Shown here: in pieces, positions 6,016 through 6,297 of the stretch
Layout: each line of letters begins with the position of its first letter
Numbering within the stretch: the first letter of the stretch is position 1
NCBI GenBank assembly: GCA_964543965.1
Contig: CAZJAX010000104.1
Span: 1-6,297 of the forward strand
Length of the DNA: 6,297 nt
Direction: 5' to 3'
DNA from: CAMDWQ01 sp964543965
GTDB lineage: Bacteria > Omnitrophota > Gorgyraeia > 2-02-FULL-51-18
Made by a program: the position numbers and the translations under genes
Notes under the pieces: model-generated
Database searches by the model: none
What the model saw: the letters and a program-made list of their open reading frames with translations, nothing else
Told to the model about the DNA's origin: nothing

Positions 6016-6297
6016 TTAAAATAGGGATCTTTTCTTCTTTTCTACTTTCTCGGGAACAGCTTCCTGCTTCTCAACGGCCTCGTCCGCCGCGTCTTTCACT
6101 GCCGCGGCGATATCCTCGGCTTCGTTCTCTCCAATGGCATCTACAGCTGTTGCGGTTTCAGTCGACACAGCCTCGGCAACGGCTTCCGCTGATACAGGGA
6201 CGCTCGCGGCGGCTGGCTCTGCAGCCGGCTTAGGCTTTTCTGTTTCAGCTGGAACGGCGGTCTTTTTGACGGTAGAAAAGCTATAATCCCGGGTATT
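6016..6297 (-). CDS. C-terminal fragment of an unidentified protein with an Ala/Glu/Lys-rich tail
   Basis: An open minus-strand frame enters at the window edge and ends with TAA at 6018-6016: 93 residues and no in-frame ATG, so the start lies outside. The fragment begins NTRDYSFSTVKK and soon becomes low-complexity: Pro/Ala/Glu repeats (PAETEKPKPAAEPAAA), an Ala/Glu/Val stretch that could be helical (AEAVAEAVSTETATAV, AAAVKDAADEAVEKQE), and a basic end (KVEKKKRSLF). Such tails occur on many cytosolic and envelope proteins, so the family cannot be named. The frame shows GC-rich third positions and no internal stops, which supports a real gene. It shares direction with the operon, but the promoter, riboswitch and terminator between them argue for a separate unit. 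Confidence 0.75.
   Translation of the reverse strand, partial: NTRDYSFSTVKKTAVPAETEKPKPAAEPAAASVPVSAEAVAEAVSTETATAVDAIGENEAEDIAAAVKDAADEAVEKQEAVPEKVEKKKRSLF

Overview
The window reads almost entirely on the minus strand. It looks like chromosomal DNA of a moderately GC-rich, Gram-negative-type bacterium. The secreted proteins built from bacterial KNH/Ig-like and E1-FCCH-like modules, and the degenerate IS200/REP-type transposase domain fused to a membrane anchor, recall uncultivated lineages such as Omnitrophota or relatives. That assignment is inference from protein style only; no phylogenetic marker is present.

Layout in transcription order (right to left). At 6297-6016 is the 3' end of an unidentified gene with an Ala/Glu/Lys-rich tail. 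A 360-base gene-free stretch (6015-5656) follows and is densely regulatory. It holds a sigma70-like promoter (TTGATA, 17 bases, TATATT), an aptamer matching the GEMM-I cyclic-dinucleotide riboswitch, an intrinsic terminator about 10 bases after the aptamer, and a second long hairpin sharing the terminator's palindrome. A consensus ribosome-binding site then leads into three genes joined by 4-base ATGA stop/start overlaps. (1) 5655-4441: a 404-residue protein with an N-terminal Y1/HUH (IS200/RAYT-like) transposase fold that has lost its metal-binding histidines and catalytic tyrosine, one transmembrane helix and an extracytoplasmic C-terminal domain. (2) 4444-3752: a 230-residue exported protein with one small beta domain. 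(3) 3755 to beyond base 1: a giant exported protein with at least 1251 residues in the window, made of three unrecognised N-terminal repeats, E1-FCCH-like repeats and Kre9/KNH-like Ig repeats. It has no stop codon in the window.

Taken together, this looks like a second-messenger-controlled operon for a large surface or extracellular protein and two envelope partners, one of which carries a repurposed transposase domain. The base corresponding to G20 of the Vc2 aptamer is A here, the substitution associated with the cGAMP-sensing GEMM-Ib subgroup, so the ligand may be 3',3'-cGAMP rather than c-di-GMP. The palindrome used in the terminator (ACCAGGCAC/GTGCCTGGT) recurs in the next hairpin beside the transposase-derived gene, suggesting that a REP-like element was co-opted into the switch. 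The riboswitch, the operon overlaps and the loss of catalytic residues are read directly from sequence. Ligand identity, direction of regulation and protein function are inference.
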